From Hofstenia miamia (Eukaryota > Xenacoelomorpha > Acoela > Hofsteniidae), in NCBI GenBank assembly GCA_900660155.1, contig CABFPE010000030.1:992329-1056328 (forward strand): DNA of 64,000 nt, read 5' to 3'. How positions within the stretch are numbered: position 1 is the first letter of the stretch; each line of letters starts with the position of its first letter. Of the stretch, positions 44,132-56,967 are shown piece by piece. The position numbers and the translations under genes were made by a program. The notes beneath the pieces are model-generated. The model did not search any database, had not been told where the DNA came from, and was given only the letters and a program-made list of their open reading frames with translations.

Positions 44132-45515
44132 TTAATGAGAACGTTGAACCTGCTTTTTAGCTGCTAATAACTCGATCTCGGGTTCAGTCTTTGAGAGAGC
44201 GCCCCTCATGTCATTTTCAGCATTCATCTTGTTACGATTCTTGGTCTTGATCGAAACTAAGCTATGTTGTTGAGAATGGAATCACAACCTTTAATGCTGC
44301 ACTGCTGACATTTGAATACATTGTATACATTTTTTCCCAAAAGACCGCAATATCAAAATTGAAAATATCGTCTTTGGCAGTCGAATCATTCTGAAGATCC
44401 AAAAATTCATATTGTAAATTCTGTGGTACACTCATGACATCGAGATTGAATGGATTTCTAGCTAATTTTGTAATATTATCCTCAGCCTTAAGTCACTGAA
44501 ATATCCCCCAAACTTCTGTAATATGAGATAAATGTTTCATAATGCTTTTTTCAGAATAGCGCTGATATTGTTGTCAGAAACCTCGGATAAACGTGTGAAA
44601 AATAATAAATTGTTATTATCGATATTGTGCTTCATTAGAGAAATTTTAGCAATAAAGGCACGAATCCGATCATTGTGTATTAGAATGTTTTGCCTTATAG
44701 CCTTATATCTTGAGATTTAATTCATTTAATAACGCAAAGAAATCTGCCAAATAAGCTAAGTTAATATGGAATGTGGGTTCTTATAGAGCTGTTAACAATA
44801 TTGATTTATCCTGCTGGTGCAGAAATGTCTTAACTTCATCGGAAACCTCAAAGAAACTTAACAAGCATATTTCTCTTCGAAAGTCAACGCAAATTGTCAT
44901 GTTCTGAACCTACTTCAACAAAACCTGCCTGAAGATACGAGCATTTGATGCTGAGCTCTTAATAAAATTCACAGTTTTGATAACAGTATTTAGCACTTTA
45001 TTTAATTCAGTTGTTAATGTCTTTGATGCCAATGCCTGTCTGTGGAGGACACAGTGTGTTACGATTATAGTAGAGTTACGTTCCTTAACAAGTACTTTCA
45101 AACCTGATCGGCAACCAAGCATCGAAGGAGCCCAAGCTGTACATACTCCAACCACCTTATCCCATGTTATTCCCGTTGAATTAAAAAAAATCATCCACTT
45201 TCTTGAAAGACGTCTTTTGCTGTCGACAAGGCTTTATAAGAGTTTCTCCTATAGTATGAGGCTTTTTTTGATTTTGCAATCCTTAAAGCAACTGTATAAG
45301 AAGCACTAACTATTGCAGAAGATGAGGTTTTGATTAATCCACAATTTTCTAATTTGCTTTTTTGAGGTTTTCAGCCTTTGTGACGAAAAACTACGCTGTT
45401 TGTCTTTTTGATGTGGATGACAATTAATTAAGTGGTTTTTTAACTGATAGGGTTTCATTGATCCGTTTGATAAGGTTGACATGCATAATACACACTGAGG
45501 TATATGGCACCATCT
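44132..45515 (-). pseudogene. SCAND3/ZBED5-like hAT transposase
   Basis: In order on the minus strand: a BED finger (WCHIPQCVLC ... SMKPYQLKNHLINCH, 45510-45415); the catalytic region GITWDKVVGVCTAWAPSMLG, in which the expected TDGA reads TAWA, followed by THCVLHRQALASKTL (45170-45030) and VNFIKSSASNARIF; then after many stops the C-terminal DMRGALSKTEPEIELLAAKKQ ending near 44132. Together these cover almost the full transposase. The open part is 45194-44910. The Asp change in TAWA and the stops rule out activity. Confidence 0.8.
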
Positions 45516-45978
45516 TTTTCAATGTAAGTAAAACCCAATCAATATAACTCTCCAGATATATTCTTTTTTTAGAGATACTTTTGTGAACTAAAAAATAAAA
45601 TTCAAGGAAAAATAAAAAAATCGCAACTAATTAAGTTTATTATTTAATTCATCTTAATTTATATATCAGGAAAGAGCTGAATTGAACAAATTATAATTAT
45701 AAATTTTAATTTTATGATAATATAAATTAAAAGTCATTTTAATCAGTGTCAAGGAGCCCCTCGTATGACTTACAAAAGTGAAGGAGCAGAGAAGAAAGCA
45801 GAAAAGTAACATCTACATATTTATAGTACACACCCAAGTATTTTTCGCAGGTGAAAGAACACTTAGTATCGAAAAAATTACGACGAATTTAATTTTATCA
45901 ATATAAAGTTAGATTTGTTAGAAGTACAGTACATACACACATCTGTTGTTGTATACATTTACGTACATTTATTTACAT

Positions 45979-46060
45979 GTAAGTACATGTATATTTGAGT
46001 GAATCATTGAAGGATAGGTTAGGGATAAGTGAGTAATAAATCCTGAACATGGAACATACT
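45979..46060. repeat. 82-bp block repeated at 46239-46320 (assembly artefact)
   Basis: Identical to 46239-46320. Between the copies lie Ns at 46061 and 46238 and a 176-bp block (46062-46237) identical to 46782-46957, which lies outside the transposon. The pattern places 46061-46320 as misassembled filler. Confidence 0.8.
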
Positions 46061-46501
46061 NATATATATATATTATATGTATATATATGCATAAATCAGA
46101 CATGATGCTACGAAAGAACATTTAACTCAAGGTTTACTTTACATTCAGAAACTTCATTTTTTTCAGTTCCCAAATTACAAAAAACAGTAAATATTGCTTA
46201 TTTAAAATTCAATCATTATACCTAGCGTTTTGAATGGNGTAAGTACATGTATATTTGAGTGAATCATTGAAGGATAGGTTAGGGATAAGTGAGTAATAAA
46301 TCCTGAACATGGAACATACTGTTTATTTCCGCTTAAAGACAACTATACAAATTTATAAACAAATTATTCAATTTTTATTAAAATATATTGTGACATTTTG
46401 ATTTATAAATAATAATTTCTAAAAATATTTTATTTTTCAAAAATAATTTTCCTTTTTTCTATTTCCCAATTTCCCCCCGATTAAGAACCGCTGATTTAGC
46501 C

Positions 46502-46770
46502 TAATACACAAGAATTAAAATTTCATGCATATTTAGAAGTTAACACCAGTTCTAACATATCCAGTTTCTTTTAAGAATTCCATTATCCATAATTTTCAGT
46601 GCTCAAACAACAAATGTATACATACCGTGTGTATATATATATATATTTATATATATATACATTTATATATACAGTAAATATATACATTTACATATATAGT
46701 ATATATATTTATATATGCAGTATATTTATACATTTATATATACTGTAAATATATACATTTATATATACTG

Positions 46771-46801
<31 letters not shown>

Positions 46802-48080
46802 TATATATGCATAAATCAGACATGATGCTACGAAAGAACATTTAACTCAAGGTTTACTTTACATTCAGAAACTTCATTTTTTTCAGTTCCCAAATTACAA
46901 AAAACAGTAAATATTGCTTATTTAAAATTCAATCATTATACCTAGCGTTTTGAATGGGGTGTTACTTGCATAACAGTAGCAATTTATCTTTTTTGTTAAA
47001 AGCCGTTTGCAATATTTTTTATGCTTACTGAAATTTCTAGAGAATTCGAGAGCATGGTTATTACTTAGCAAAATATGCTTGGCAAGTGATATTTTGTGTG
47101 AATATAGTTTCGGTATTTAAGCTTGATGTGATCATTTAAGAAGCCAAGAGGAGTTTGACCCTGAAAATTTCTCACAAAATCATTAATGTTTGCATATGTT
47201 AATTGCATGTGTTACAGTAAGCACTTTTGAATAGTTCAAAATTCAAGTTGCTCAATAACCATTAAAAGGTCTAAATTCAGACCAAATTTATGCCAATAAT
47301 GTCGTGTATTATTATATTCATCCAACTATGATAACTATTAGTATTATATTTAGCTCAGGGTTGTCGTCGAGGGAGAATGCACTATGGAAACGGAGTTCCT
47401 GCCTGTCCTCCCTTCTAGGGAACGCACAGCAACACTGAATTGCCCTCTTCAAAACGAGCAAATTAGAGCATAATCATAGTGTTATGAGTTATGATGTTAT
47501 TGTTAAATCCTAAATTCCTTTGATATAGAATTCTATGAAGCACATATATTAGTTGTTATAATAATACGAGCACAACACATTGAATAATCGAAATTAAAAT
47601 ATTTATATTTTTAACACAATGTATTTGGAAATTTCGTCTAATGTAAGGGCTTGACTAAAAATGTATAGATTTGCAGAAATATAATTTATATCATGAAATT
47701 TGTTAATAATAGACAATAATTTTCTTTGAATTTCAAATTTTCTATGCTAATGTCCTTAAATATATACCGCGTGTTACCGTGTGCTACCAAATTAGGTTAT
47801 TATGCAAAGTTATCGGTCTATATCTATTATTTTTTAAACTTTTTACGTATGTTATTGCATTTCTAATCGTTTTTTTACATTATATTAGTGTTTATTTTGT
47901 CCGCGTACTACGCATGCACCCTATTCCATACCTTCGCAGAATTTTGCCTTATAGGTAACCCTTTTAGAGATATTTTGTCCCATACACAACCTGCTCTGCT
48001 CATCCCAACCCAACCCATGAATCGCCCCACAACACTTCTATATCTGGTAATGCCTTGAAATAATATTATGTAATTTGAAT
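46502..48080. other. Intron 1 of gene 1; TATA-rich minisatellite 46619-46793
   Basis: No coding signal. 46619-46793 is a variable run of units like TATATACATTTATATATACTG, which is probably what caused the misassembly at 46061-46320. Confidence 0.55.
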
Positions 48081-48427
48081 TAGTGTTCTACGGCCAAAGG
48101 CAATTTTCTTGGCTGTAGTTGGCCGTGCAAAATAAATTTCGACCGTAGCCGGCTGTTGGCCATAATGTTTTTTACTACTACTAAGTGAAATACTGCAATT
48201 TTCAATGCAACGCTTACGACATGCTCATAGTTCGAACAATTAAAGAAAACGGTCAAAGCAACTAAGTTTTAAAAACAAAAATAAAAATAAAAATAATGGA
48301 AATAATTTGTTCATCATATTGTTCAGAAATGATTATTAGCCGGGATTTTGGCCGTAAAGCAAAATCTTTGGCGGCAGCCAGTCGTAGCTCTTTGGCCGTA
48401 GCTGCCGGCAATGGGCACAGAACACTA
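48081..48427. mobile_element. hAT-type MITE, 347 bp, with target duplication
   Basis: Ends TAGTGTTCTACGGCCAAAGG and, read inward from the right, TAGTGTTCTGTGCCCATTGC. The flanks ATTTGAAT (48073-48080) and ATTGGAAT (48428-48435) match at 7 of 8 positions. The interior is rich in GGCCGTAG/CTACGGCC words in both orientations, so it can fold on itself. No ORF. Confidence 0.75.
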
Positions 48428-48604
48428 ATTGGAATATATTTATTTATACAATTTTTGTAATAATCGTTTTATCTGTCTATTGCAAAAAATCAGTGATTGT
48501 CATGTGTGTCCGACAAACAAACTTTGTCCTGATGTCCAGAAAAAATTCTATGGAGTGGATGAGCGGTGAAATTAGATCATATTGTCAAGGCCGTAGCCAA
48601 AGAG

Positions 48605-48882
48605 NNNNNNNNNNNNNNNNNNNNNNNNNNNNNNNNNNNNNNNNNNNNNNNNNNNNNNNNNNNNNNNNNNNNNNNNNNNNNNNNNNNNNNNNNNNNNNNN
48701 NNNNNNNNNNNNNNNNNNNNNNNNNNNNNNNNNNNNNNNNNNNNNNNNNNNNNNNNNNNNNNNNNNNNNNNNNNNNNNNNNNNNNNNNNNNNNNNNNNNN
48801 NNNNNNNNNNNNNNNNNNNNNNNNNNNNNNNNNNNNNNNNNNNNNNNNNNNNNNNNNNNNNNNNNNNNNNNNNNNNNNNNNN
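48605..48882. other. Assembly gap (278 N)
   Basis: A run of Ns inside the hAT element at 48586-49452. Open frames across it are artefacts. Confidence 0.98.
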
Positions 48883-49094
48883 GTGCCTTCCAAAATTTGC
48901 CATATGATTTTTTTAACTATATATTTTTCGACCGTTTTCCATTATGATGGCATTGGAGATTAGCAGTAGTCGGATAATTAATTTAATATATTATATATAT
49001 TCAATTAATTTCTTAACAAATTTTTATCTGTGTAATAAAAACTTCCTTTAACTTTCCCAGTATCATCTTCGGTTTATGACCGAAGCTTCTCCGA

Positions 49095-49260
49095 ATGAAA
49101 TACATTAAAAATTACCTCAGGAATAGCATGACAACGAATAGACTATCAGATCTAGGTGTAATTTATATTAGTAAGGAGCGGAGAACTGAATTACTGAAAA
49201 ATCCAAATATGGTGGTGAATCAGTTTTCTTTACGGGACAAAAAAACCAAGATTCAACTTT
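49095..49260 (+). pseudogene. hAT transposase C-terminal remnant (ZMYM1-like)
   Basis: The plus-strand reading YIKNYLRNSMTTNRLSDLGV, then a LL-x5-VVNQFSLRDKK-type end. This is the C-terminus of the ZMYM1-like hAT group (k--LRs-M---RL--L----i---). The Glu of the expected M-x-x-E-R-L is changed to Asn. The upstream transposase is lost or within the gap. Confidence 0.6.
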
Positions 49261-49460
49261 TTTAATTGCTGCTGTTACAAGGTAAACTGAAGTTGTTACA
49301 TTTCTTTAATTGCTTTCCAGAAAAGGGACATATGTTCGTATTCTAACAATAAGATTATTGCATTTATATAATTAACTATGGAAATATTTTTTTTTCAACA
49401 ATTTATCAAAATTTGTGCCCTCCCCAAATTATGACCTCTGGCTATGGCCTTGTTTATTGT

Positions 49461-50819
49461 ATAACAGGTGAAACCCGAAAATAATCGATAGAAAAGAAAA
49501 TATTTTTTACATAAGCAATCAAAATACATGAAAATAGTCAACAGTTCTTTAACAGAATAGTTAATACGTAATGTGTTTATAAGAAGTTACATAATATTCA
49601 GGACATCTAAACAAGTAATTTTGAAGTATTATAAAGATTTTTAATGTAATTTCGTAGTGAAAACTTCATAAGATTTCTTGGAGAAATTGATGCATTCTCA
49701 AAAGCATTGAATGTCATGTTTTAGAGAAATAAATGATTTTCTCTCAGATGAGACAGATTTGATGAATATTTTGACCTAGCGAAAGCATTAAAAAAGCGAT
49801 TGATGATAAAGATATTCTAAAATGTTATGTAAGTCGTTTTCTTTCGTTATTCTAATCCTTGCGTCTTTGTGATAAAATCTTTAAGAACAAAAATCATTGA
49901 TTGACAATATTATTAATGTTGTAAAAAATCATCTGTAGAGAAGGGTGGTTTTCTATACCAAAATGTCGAATTTTTAAATGAAAACAACTTTTGATTAACT
50001 TTAAACAGTCTAGTGTCCTTTCTTAAAGGACAAACCGTTTTTCCACATTTACAAAGAATTTTCTCCAAGCCTATTTTAAAATTTGAAAATCTTGGGGTAT
50101 AGGTAGGTCTATTGGGGAACATACCTTAATGCAATGTTGAACGTTTCTATTAAAGCTTATTACTGTTGAATAGATTAACAAGTTTTCTTAGAAATTTTCA
50201 AATTTTTAAAAATATTTAAATTCTCTCCATACTTAGTAGTAATGTATTTAAAAGGTTTTAGCCCCTGGAGGCAACAAAGAACTTTGACTGTTTCTTGATA
50301 TGTGCAAAGATATTCCAAACCCATTGAGGCGTGCGTCAGAGGTCGCAGGGTCGAAGGCGTTTAAAATCTTTTTATAGGATCATGCAATTTTTTTAAAAAA
50401 CCCCAGGCTGTTTAAGGTTAATGTTATTGCATATGCATGAAACATTGAAAATGCACCTTCCCACTTTGAGATTCATTTAGCAATGAAATAGGTTGCTACA
50501 AATTGGAGACGATATTTGGTTAGGACTATATGAATTTCAATTTATCAAGACCATCTAAATTCCTAGAAGACCTCGTTAGTTGAAGCCTAAACGTGCCTTA
50601 GAAATTTTCAGCATCCCCCCTTCTCTAAAAGTAGGATGACAGCCCTGATTTAGCACCTCTATAGTAGTTCAAAAGTAGTATATCAGATCCCCTAAAATGG
50701 CTAAAAAAATCAACCCCAAAACGTAGGATCACTCACATTCTTATGTTTGCAAAACGCTGACAGCAGAGCAGATAATGAAGATAAATTTTTTAAAGTAGAT
50801 GCAAAACAATAAAACATAC
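49461..50819. other. Intron 1 of gene 1, no gene seen
   Basis: AT-rich sequence. The minus-strand frame at 49913-50122 shows no domain. Confidence 0.5.
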
Positions 50820-51354
50820 CTGGGATAGATTCATATAAATTGTTGCTGACTTGTTCAATAATTTGGATGTCAGGTTGTTTATCATTAGGATAAGTTTGAT
50901 CGTTAACAACTCGAGAACCAATGATGTCTGAAACATATTTTTCAGCTGATTGTGTATATGGTTGTCCCCACAACTGTGTACAAAGATCGAAATATCGCAC
51001 CATGGTACGTCCACATGCTTCCCTGGTTACAAGAGACTTACGGAAGCTCTTTCGCACAGTCTTCAATTTCTCCTGCACACGGTAACGATTGATTTGGGAA
51101 GGATCATGACAGAAATTTATTGGATCCTTTTCCCGCATCTCTGCATAGCTTTGAATAAGGTCATTGGCTATTATTTCATATTTTTCTCTTACAGAAACCC
51201 ATGGGACACCATTCGCAATGAATCTTTTCTTATACTTCACTGCTGATTCAAGCAGAGCCTTAGTTTCCCCATCAGTAAAAACAAAATACCGTCGCGCACC
51301 GGTACTGTATGGTGAATACGGTGAACTATGTTGATGCAACGAAACGTTCGACAT
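50820..51354 (-). CDS. Gene 1, exon 1: Myb/SANT-like DNA-binding protein
   Basis: Starts MSNVSLHQHSSPYSPY and ends at a strict donor (CCCAG then GTATGT, phase 1). Residues about 25-135 form a trihelix-type Myb/SANT-like domain: FTDGETKALLESAVKYKKRF, VPWVSVREKYEIIAND, then RYRVQEKLKTVRKSFRKSL and MVRYFDLCTQLWG, with aromatic residues at the expected helix ends. Joining 50820-51354, 43691-43935 and 37976-38149 gives 954 bp, 317 residues, in frame at both junctions. It is likely a nuclear DNA-binding regulator; the targets are unknown. The introns are 6.9 and 5.5 kb. Gene 2 shares exons 2 and 3 but has a THAP finger instead of this exon. Confidence 0.8.
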
Positions 51355-51762
51355 TGCTCAGATGTTGTTCTATATTATAATGCAATTTAGTATGCATGCG
51401 ATTGGTCAGAAATTCCCTTAAGAGGAATTCATGCAGAGTGACAAAGTATTTCCCATCCATGTGAAATTCACCTAGCTCGCTTTTGTTATCAGACTTCGTG
51501 GGGGAAGTGAGAGTAATAATTTCAGTGAGTCACCCCGGAGAGAAATTTGCTTTATTACGCTTGCAGTGGAAACATAGCATACATATGGATCAATGCTTGG
51601 CTTGCAAAAAGTTGGGGTGTCCTAATAAATATTATTTTAAGTAATAAAATGAGCTTTACTAAAACGTATGCCTATCAGAATTAGAACAGGCCCTAAATTT
51701 CAAGGCCTGGGCCAGTAGTTGTTCGATAACAGCTAATACCAACCTGTTGGCTTCGACCTGTG

Positions 51763-51800
<38 letters not shown>

Positions 51801-51995
51801 TATATTAAATTTGTAGAAGAACATGAGATCACTCTATTTGTATTTATTAATAATTGTAATAATTGTAAAATCTAACTGTATCAATTCCCACAAATTTTAT
51901 TATCTTTGAAGATGACTAAATTATACATGTATTAGAAAACGTTAAGCAATGTGCTTTATTCCAATTAATATAAATCTTAGCAAAATATGCTTTGA

Positions 51996-52050
<55 letters not shown>

Positions 52051-55000
52051 TTTTAGTTTGTTTTTTTATTAGCTTCCGTATTTTGTTCGTGTATTTATTT
52101 ATTGTTTTGTTTAGTTCATATCTCCGTAGCCCTTCATTTTTTTAACAATGTTGTTTTGTCCTTTGTAAATATTTAACTTTGTTTTTAGGAACTTGCTTTC
52201 CAGGTTCCGTTTTGTTTTCCTTGGTTTTCGTTTGTATAATACCCTTTGTTAACTTTATATTATTATTTACTAATAGTATGGTCTGTGCATGGTGATGGGA
52301 ATAAGCTATGATAGTGTTTAGGCTGTTTCAACGAGAAAATTGCAAATTGTGATACTAAAAGCTGAAATAGCATAACACAAACTTCAAACACTTATAACTA
52401 TATTCGTAGAAAAAATAATTTATCAGTTATTCATAACTTTATGCAGTTTTTCATTTTTTAGTGAATTTAAACTATGAAAGGTTTGTTGGTATAATATATA
52501 TATATATATATATATTGTTGAAGTGGTCCACAATTTTCGGGATGGACAGGATCATACGAATGCATTCGAAAGCCTGACCAATGCAGGATTTTGGAAAGAA
52601 GATGTCGGTTTTGCAATAAATATATTGCAATATTTTCTTTTATCAATATCATATATTTTTAGTTTAGCACAAATTTAAAAACATTATCATTTAATATACT
52701 AGCTGGGCTCAAAAGATTCTTGAGTTTGTAATAATAATTTCACACTAGCGAACCTTAATCGTTAATATTACAAAATTAAAAAATGTTGATGCCCAGAATC
52801 GCTCATTGATATTGAGGGAAATTTTCATTTCCAAATCGCTCGGCAAAACATGTTTTCAGATGAAGCAAAACAACTGTTAGTAACAGAAAACAGATCTCAA
52901 AATTCCGAATTTTTTTTACTAAATCTGATATATTTTCAAATTTTATAGTTAAAAGTAGAGTAGGAAAATCATAACATTTTATTATAAATTAATTGAAATA
53001 TATTGCTAATTAATTTCTTACCAATAAATATATTGCAACATCAATTCATTATTGCTACACCCTGGGCCTAAATACGTGTATATACATATATTTGGACTTG
53101 ATGATTAATTAATACATCAATGATTTGGGTGTTTTTTATTATAAACTATTTAATGTACATATTTCGTAAAAATATATATTTGTACATGTATAGCATATAG
53201 AAGTTTGAAAATACATTGTACTAAAATAATTAAAAATGATAAATTACTTAACTATGTACATAGTCTTAGGAAAATCTCGAACCGATAGGACCCCAATGTT
53301 TGAGCGCCAGACCAGACTAGACGGTACCGAGCCGCAGCATGGGCCGGACCGCTTCCAGTTTTGATGATACTTAAAATACATTCCCGTTCAAAAGTATTGC
53401 AACACCTTAATTTTAATAAAATAATTGACATATAGTTCGTGAATTATTTAGGACAGAACAATAACTGGATTTTTATAACAGGACATGTTTATCTTCAAAA
53501 GAATAATTGAATAATCATAGGTAATGTACAAAGTGAATTGTCCTTCTTGCAGCAAGATTTCAATTAAAATAAATATTAGAAGAATTGACTTAAAAGCATT
53601 GCAACACTTTTAAACTTTTTAGCCTATTTTTATTATTTTGCGGTTCAATGAGAACGAAAACGGTGCGCTTGAACGATATTCACACAGTTAGTTTTCAGAA
53701 AACAAAATATTTCAGGGTAGTTGTTGTTACCATGGTTATTAGACCGCCTCATTATCTCTACAGTAGGTATGGAAATAATTTGAATATTTTTACAAAAATT
53801 GGATTTCTCATTGAAGAAAAATTTTTATTTGCATGTACTTCAGACACAAGAATAAATTTCAACACAAAGCTTCACCATTGCATCAGCGAGCCCAATCCAA
53901 TAAATGTGTCAATGTAAAAACTTTTAATGTATGTTAACAAGATTGAATAAAATGGTTCAAAAATGCGGAAAAATCGCTTTATTAAGCAAAAGTAACGCTA
54001 GTGGAAATAGAGTTAAAAGCATTAACAAACCAATTATTTTTCTTTTTTCAAAACAATTCAGCTCAACTATGAAATCTTGTAATAAACATTCATTGCAAGC
54101 AAAACTGGTCTAGGAAATTTATGTGTTGGCAATAGTTATGTCCTTGCAATAGTCCATCAACAATTCCAATGTTGTTGAATTTTTAATAGAAGGTTGATCA
54201 GACATCTTCAATGTTAAAGCCTAGTAGAGCAAAGAAAATTATAGAGATGTATTGTTAGGAATGTTGATTTAGTATTAAGCATTTATATGAAAATAACTCA
54301 TCTTCAACTTAGGCAACAGTTTTTTTAAAAGCGTGATGAAGTAAGCCTCGCAACAGTCAACATTACCATCAATAGATATGGTTTGGGAAGGATATATCTC
54401 TGTCAAAACCAAATTTCACAAAATCTCAGCATGTTAAGCAAATTTAATTTTGAAGGCAGATGAACCTCAATTTTGAAGATAGTGATAATAATTCTCTTTA
54501 TTCATGCTATCATAGAGTTCTCCAAATATGCATTTTTTCCATTTGTTTTGAAAGAGGTTACATATTGGTCTGTTGTCATGTTTTCCTTCTCAAGTTTGAA
54601 GATTTGGTAACATTCAAATGGAAAGTGTAAATGGGTCAATTGACCATTGTGTTGGGTCATATGTTTCTGCTTTTTAGGACGGTTATTGTTGGGGGAGTTC
54701 TTTCAAATTTAGCTAATTGTGAAATGCAGGTCCCGAATGAAATAAGTAGGTCAAATACTGTTGCGTATTTTGGCCTTTAAGTGAATTGCAAGCCTAAGCC
54801 AACACCAGCCGATAGCAGTTCCATCTTTGAGGTAATTAATTATGTTGTCAGTATTGTTAAATTTTACAATGCAACATTTAGCACAAACCTTACTACTAGT
54901 GTTTCGTGTGGAAATGACCGTGAGTTTAATTAAAATTGACGTGTGAGTTAAAATAATTTCTACACGATAAAATTAATGTGTTGCTTAAAAAATACCATGT

Positions 55001-56793
55001 AAAATTTTAAATTTTTAAGAAAATAATACATTTACTGATGCGCATGGTAAAAATTGGTTTTTCCTATTAGGGTAAGCGGTGAACGGAATGATTTATAAAA
55101 AATTAACATCACCATAAACGTTGAAATTAGTATTTTCGGCTTTGTCCACGGCCACCTGGAAGCTAGAGGCTAAATGCTTACAGGCACAGTCTGCAACAGC
55201 TTCAAATCACGATTTTTAGGTCTAGCATTATAAGCCACATGTGGACATTCCCATATAATTCCCACATAATTTTCATTTTCGTGAAAAAATTTCTCACTAA
55301 CTATTATCCTAATCATATAGTTTTTTTATCTTTAATGATCAACATTAATACTATTTTATAAAGTATTCAACTCTTCAGAGCATTGGTTGGAAGAGGTGCA
55401 CGTTCAACAGGTTGGAACACTTTCCAAACAACCCCATTGAATAATGCTAATTTAACAATAATTCCTATATATTGATGAGCAAGCATTTGCTGTTGTTGTG
55501 CTTTTGTCGGAAGCTCTGTGCAGCGAAATTTTGCTCATCATTATCTTTGCATCAACTAGGATTCAATTTATGATGCGAGCAATTCAACGTTATGTTTTTT
55601 GAAATTTTTTCTACTTAATTCAAATTCTTACTTAGTAATACATTTAACTTTTATTTAGGCTTAACTAGTATTTTTAACCCATTGGTTTAAAGAATAATTT
55701 TTTGCAACCAGCCTTAAAAGTTTGAGGGAAAGTTGGAACATCACAATTTTGTGATCAAATACAAGAACCAGAATTTAATGATTTTTTCTATTTTGTCATC
55801 TTAAATATATATATATATATATATAAGACCTATCTTTTACTTCACTCATTCAAACAAACCAAACATTCTTTTAGCTTAACATACTAGAATGTTGTTCCTT
55901 TGCAGTTCTGGAATTTTTAAATAGTTGTGGCTGCCCTACACTTGCAGTTTTTAAAAAATGATTTAAGTAAAATTTGAACAGTTCTATTGAGACAATTCCT
56001 AAGGAAATTTCTAAAAAAATTGCAACCGCAATTACCTAAAAAAATTGAATTTTTATTTAATTTTGCAAAGAAACTAATTACATAACAAACACTTCGTAAA
56101 TGAAATAAACGTGATGTGTGGGGCCTAAATTTCCCGAACGCATGTTTTGAATATTTATATATTGTATTACCAAAATCAATAAATCAATATAATTGACCCC
56201 AGTTAGAAAAAAATTATATAATCTGTGATGATTATGTCAAAGAATTCTAATTGCTCAAAACTCACCATCTAATAAAGATAACAGAAAGAGTTTTTTAATT
56301 TGCGTATTAAAATCCCATCTAGTCTCAAAATTTGGCATGCCACCTTTGCGCCTGCGGTTCCAGGAACACAAATTTGCCCAATCCACATCAATCGGGTTTT
56401 CTATCTAGAGAAAAAGAAATATTTGAGATTAACTGTTGCACCCATGGACCTTAGAATCTTTGTCTTAATTGCTTTTAATAACGTATTCAGTTACATAGTC
56501 ATTAAGCATGGATTCTGAGTGGATTACACTTAATGACCACCAGTTTTCTAATGAGTGTAGCTACAGTCGCCTTAGAGACCGGAAACAAATGGTCTTTCTT
56601 GACAACCTGAAGAGTATTTTATACGAAATACTGTATTTTTTCTTTGAGATAACTTTGAAGATTTCACAATGGAAATTAAGGACCGAATCAAGCTTCAAAT
56701 ACACCTTTTGTTTATAATTTAAATTTAAATTACAACATATTATTTTGTAAAAAAGGATAATAACGAAATTTTATAAAACAAAATTAAAAAGCG
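51355..56793. other. Intergenic region between gene 1 and gene 2
   Basis: 5' flank of gene 1 and 3' flank of gene 2. It contains TA microsatellites at 51766-51797, 51999-52048, 52495-52515 and 55806-55824. TTCAAAAGTATTGCAACACCTT near 53388 and a related word in the same orientation near 53590 suggest a Tc1-like remnant. Small frames at 53648-53917 and 56300-56717 have no recognised domain. Confidence 0.5.
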
Positions 56794-56967
56794 TTAATTT
56801 ATTAAAGGTTTATTTTCAGAAGGACTGGCAGGAAAGATGTTGTTCAAATTTTGAGAAGCGTGTCCTTGAAAAGCAATGACTTCCAAACTGTGAGCAATAC
56901 GCAACATTGATGAAGACATCTCGCGCATGCATACCAGCGATTCATTTGCCAATCTTTGCTGATTTTC
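56794..56967 (-). CDS. Gene 2, last exon (conserved C-terminal tail)
   Basis: 174 bp, 57 codons and a stop, phase 0, after the acceptor TTTAG. It reads ENQQRLANESLVC, then MREMSSSMLRIAHSLEV, IAFQGHASQN, and ends LIN. It is the paralogue of 37976-38149, with identical length and the same end (IN). The helix REMSSSMLRIAHSLE is the best-conserved part of both genes and so likely carries their shared function, perhaps dimerisation. Confidence 0.8.
   Translation of the reverse strand, partial: ENQQRLANESLVCMREMSSSMLRIAHSLEVIAFQGHASQNLNNIFPASPSENKPLIN

Larger units (their letters stand above)
43980..46493. mobile_element. hAT (ZBED/SCAND3-type) transposon in intron 1 of gene 1
   Basis: Left end CAGGGGTTCTTAACC; right end, read inward, CAGCGGTTCTTAATC. 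The 8-bp target duplication is AATTAGCC/ATTTAGCC. It contains a broken minus-strand transposase (44132-45515). The assembled length of 2514 bp includes a 260-bp spurious block (46061-46320), so the true length is near 2.25 kb. Both borders and the single mismatch in the duplication indicate a direct, complete insertion that has since decayed. Confidence 0.85.
48586..49452 (+). mobile_element. hAT element containing an N gap
   Basis: Ends CAAGGCCGTAGCCAAAGAG and, read inward, CAAGGCCATAGCCAGAGG. The flanks CATATTGT and TTTATTGT agree at 6 of 8 positions. It contains a gap of 278 Ns (48605-48882) and, on the plus strand, a hAT C-terminal remnant (49095-49260). Its true length is unknown because of the gap. 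Confidence 0.65.

Noticed and set aside
53380-53610. Tc1-like transposon suggested by AAAAGTATTGCAACACCTT
   Set aside because: The two related words are in the same orientation and no inverted partner or transposase was found, so only a remnant is possible.
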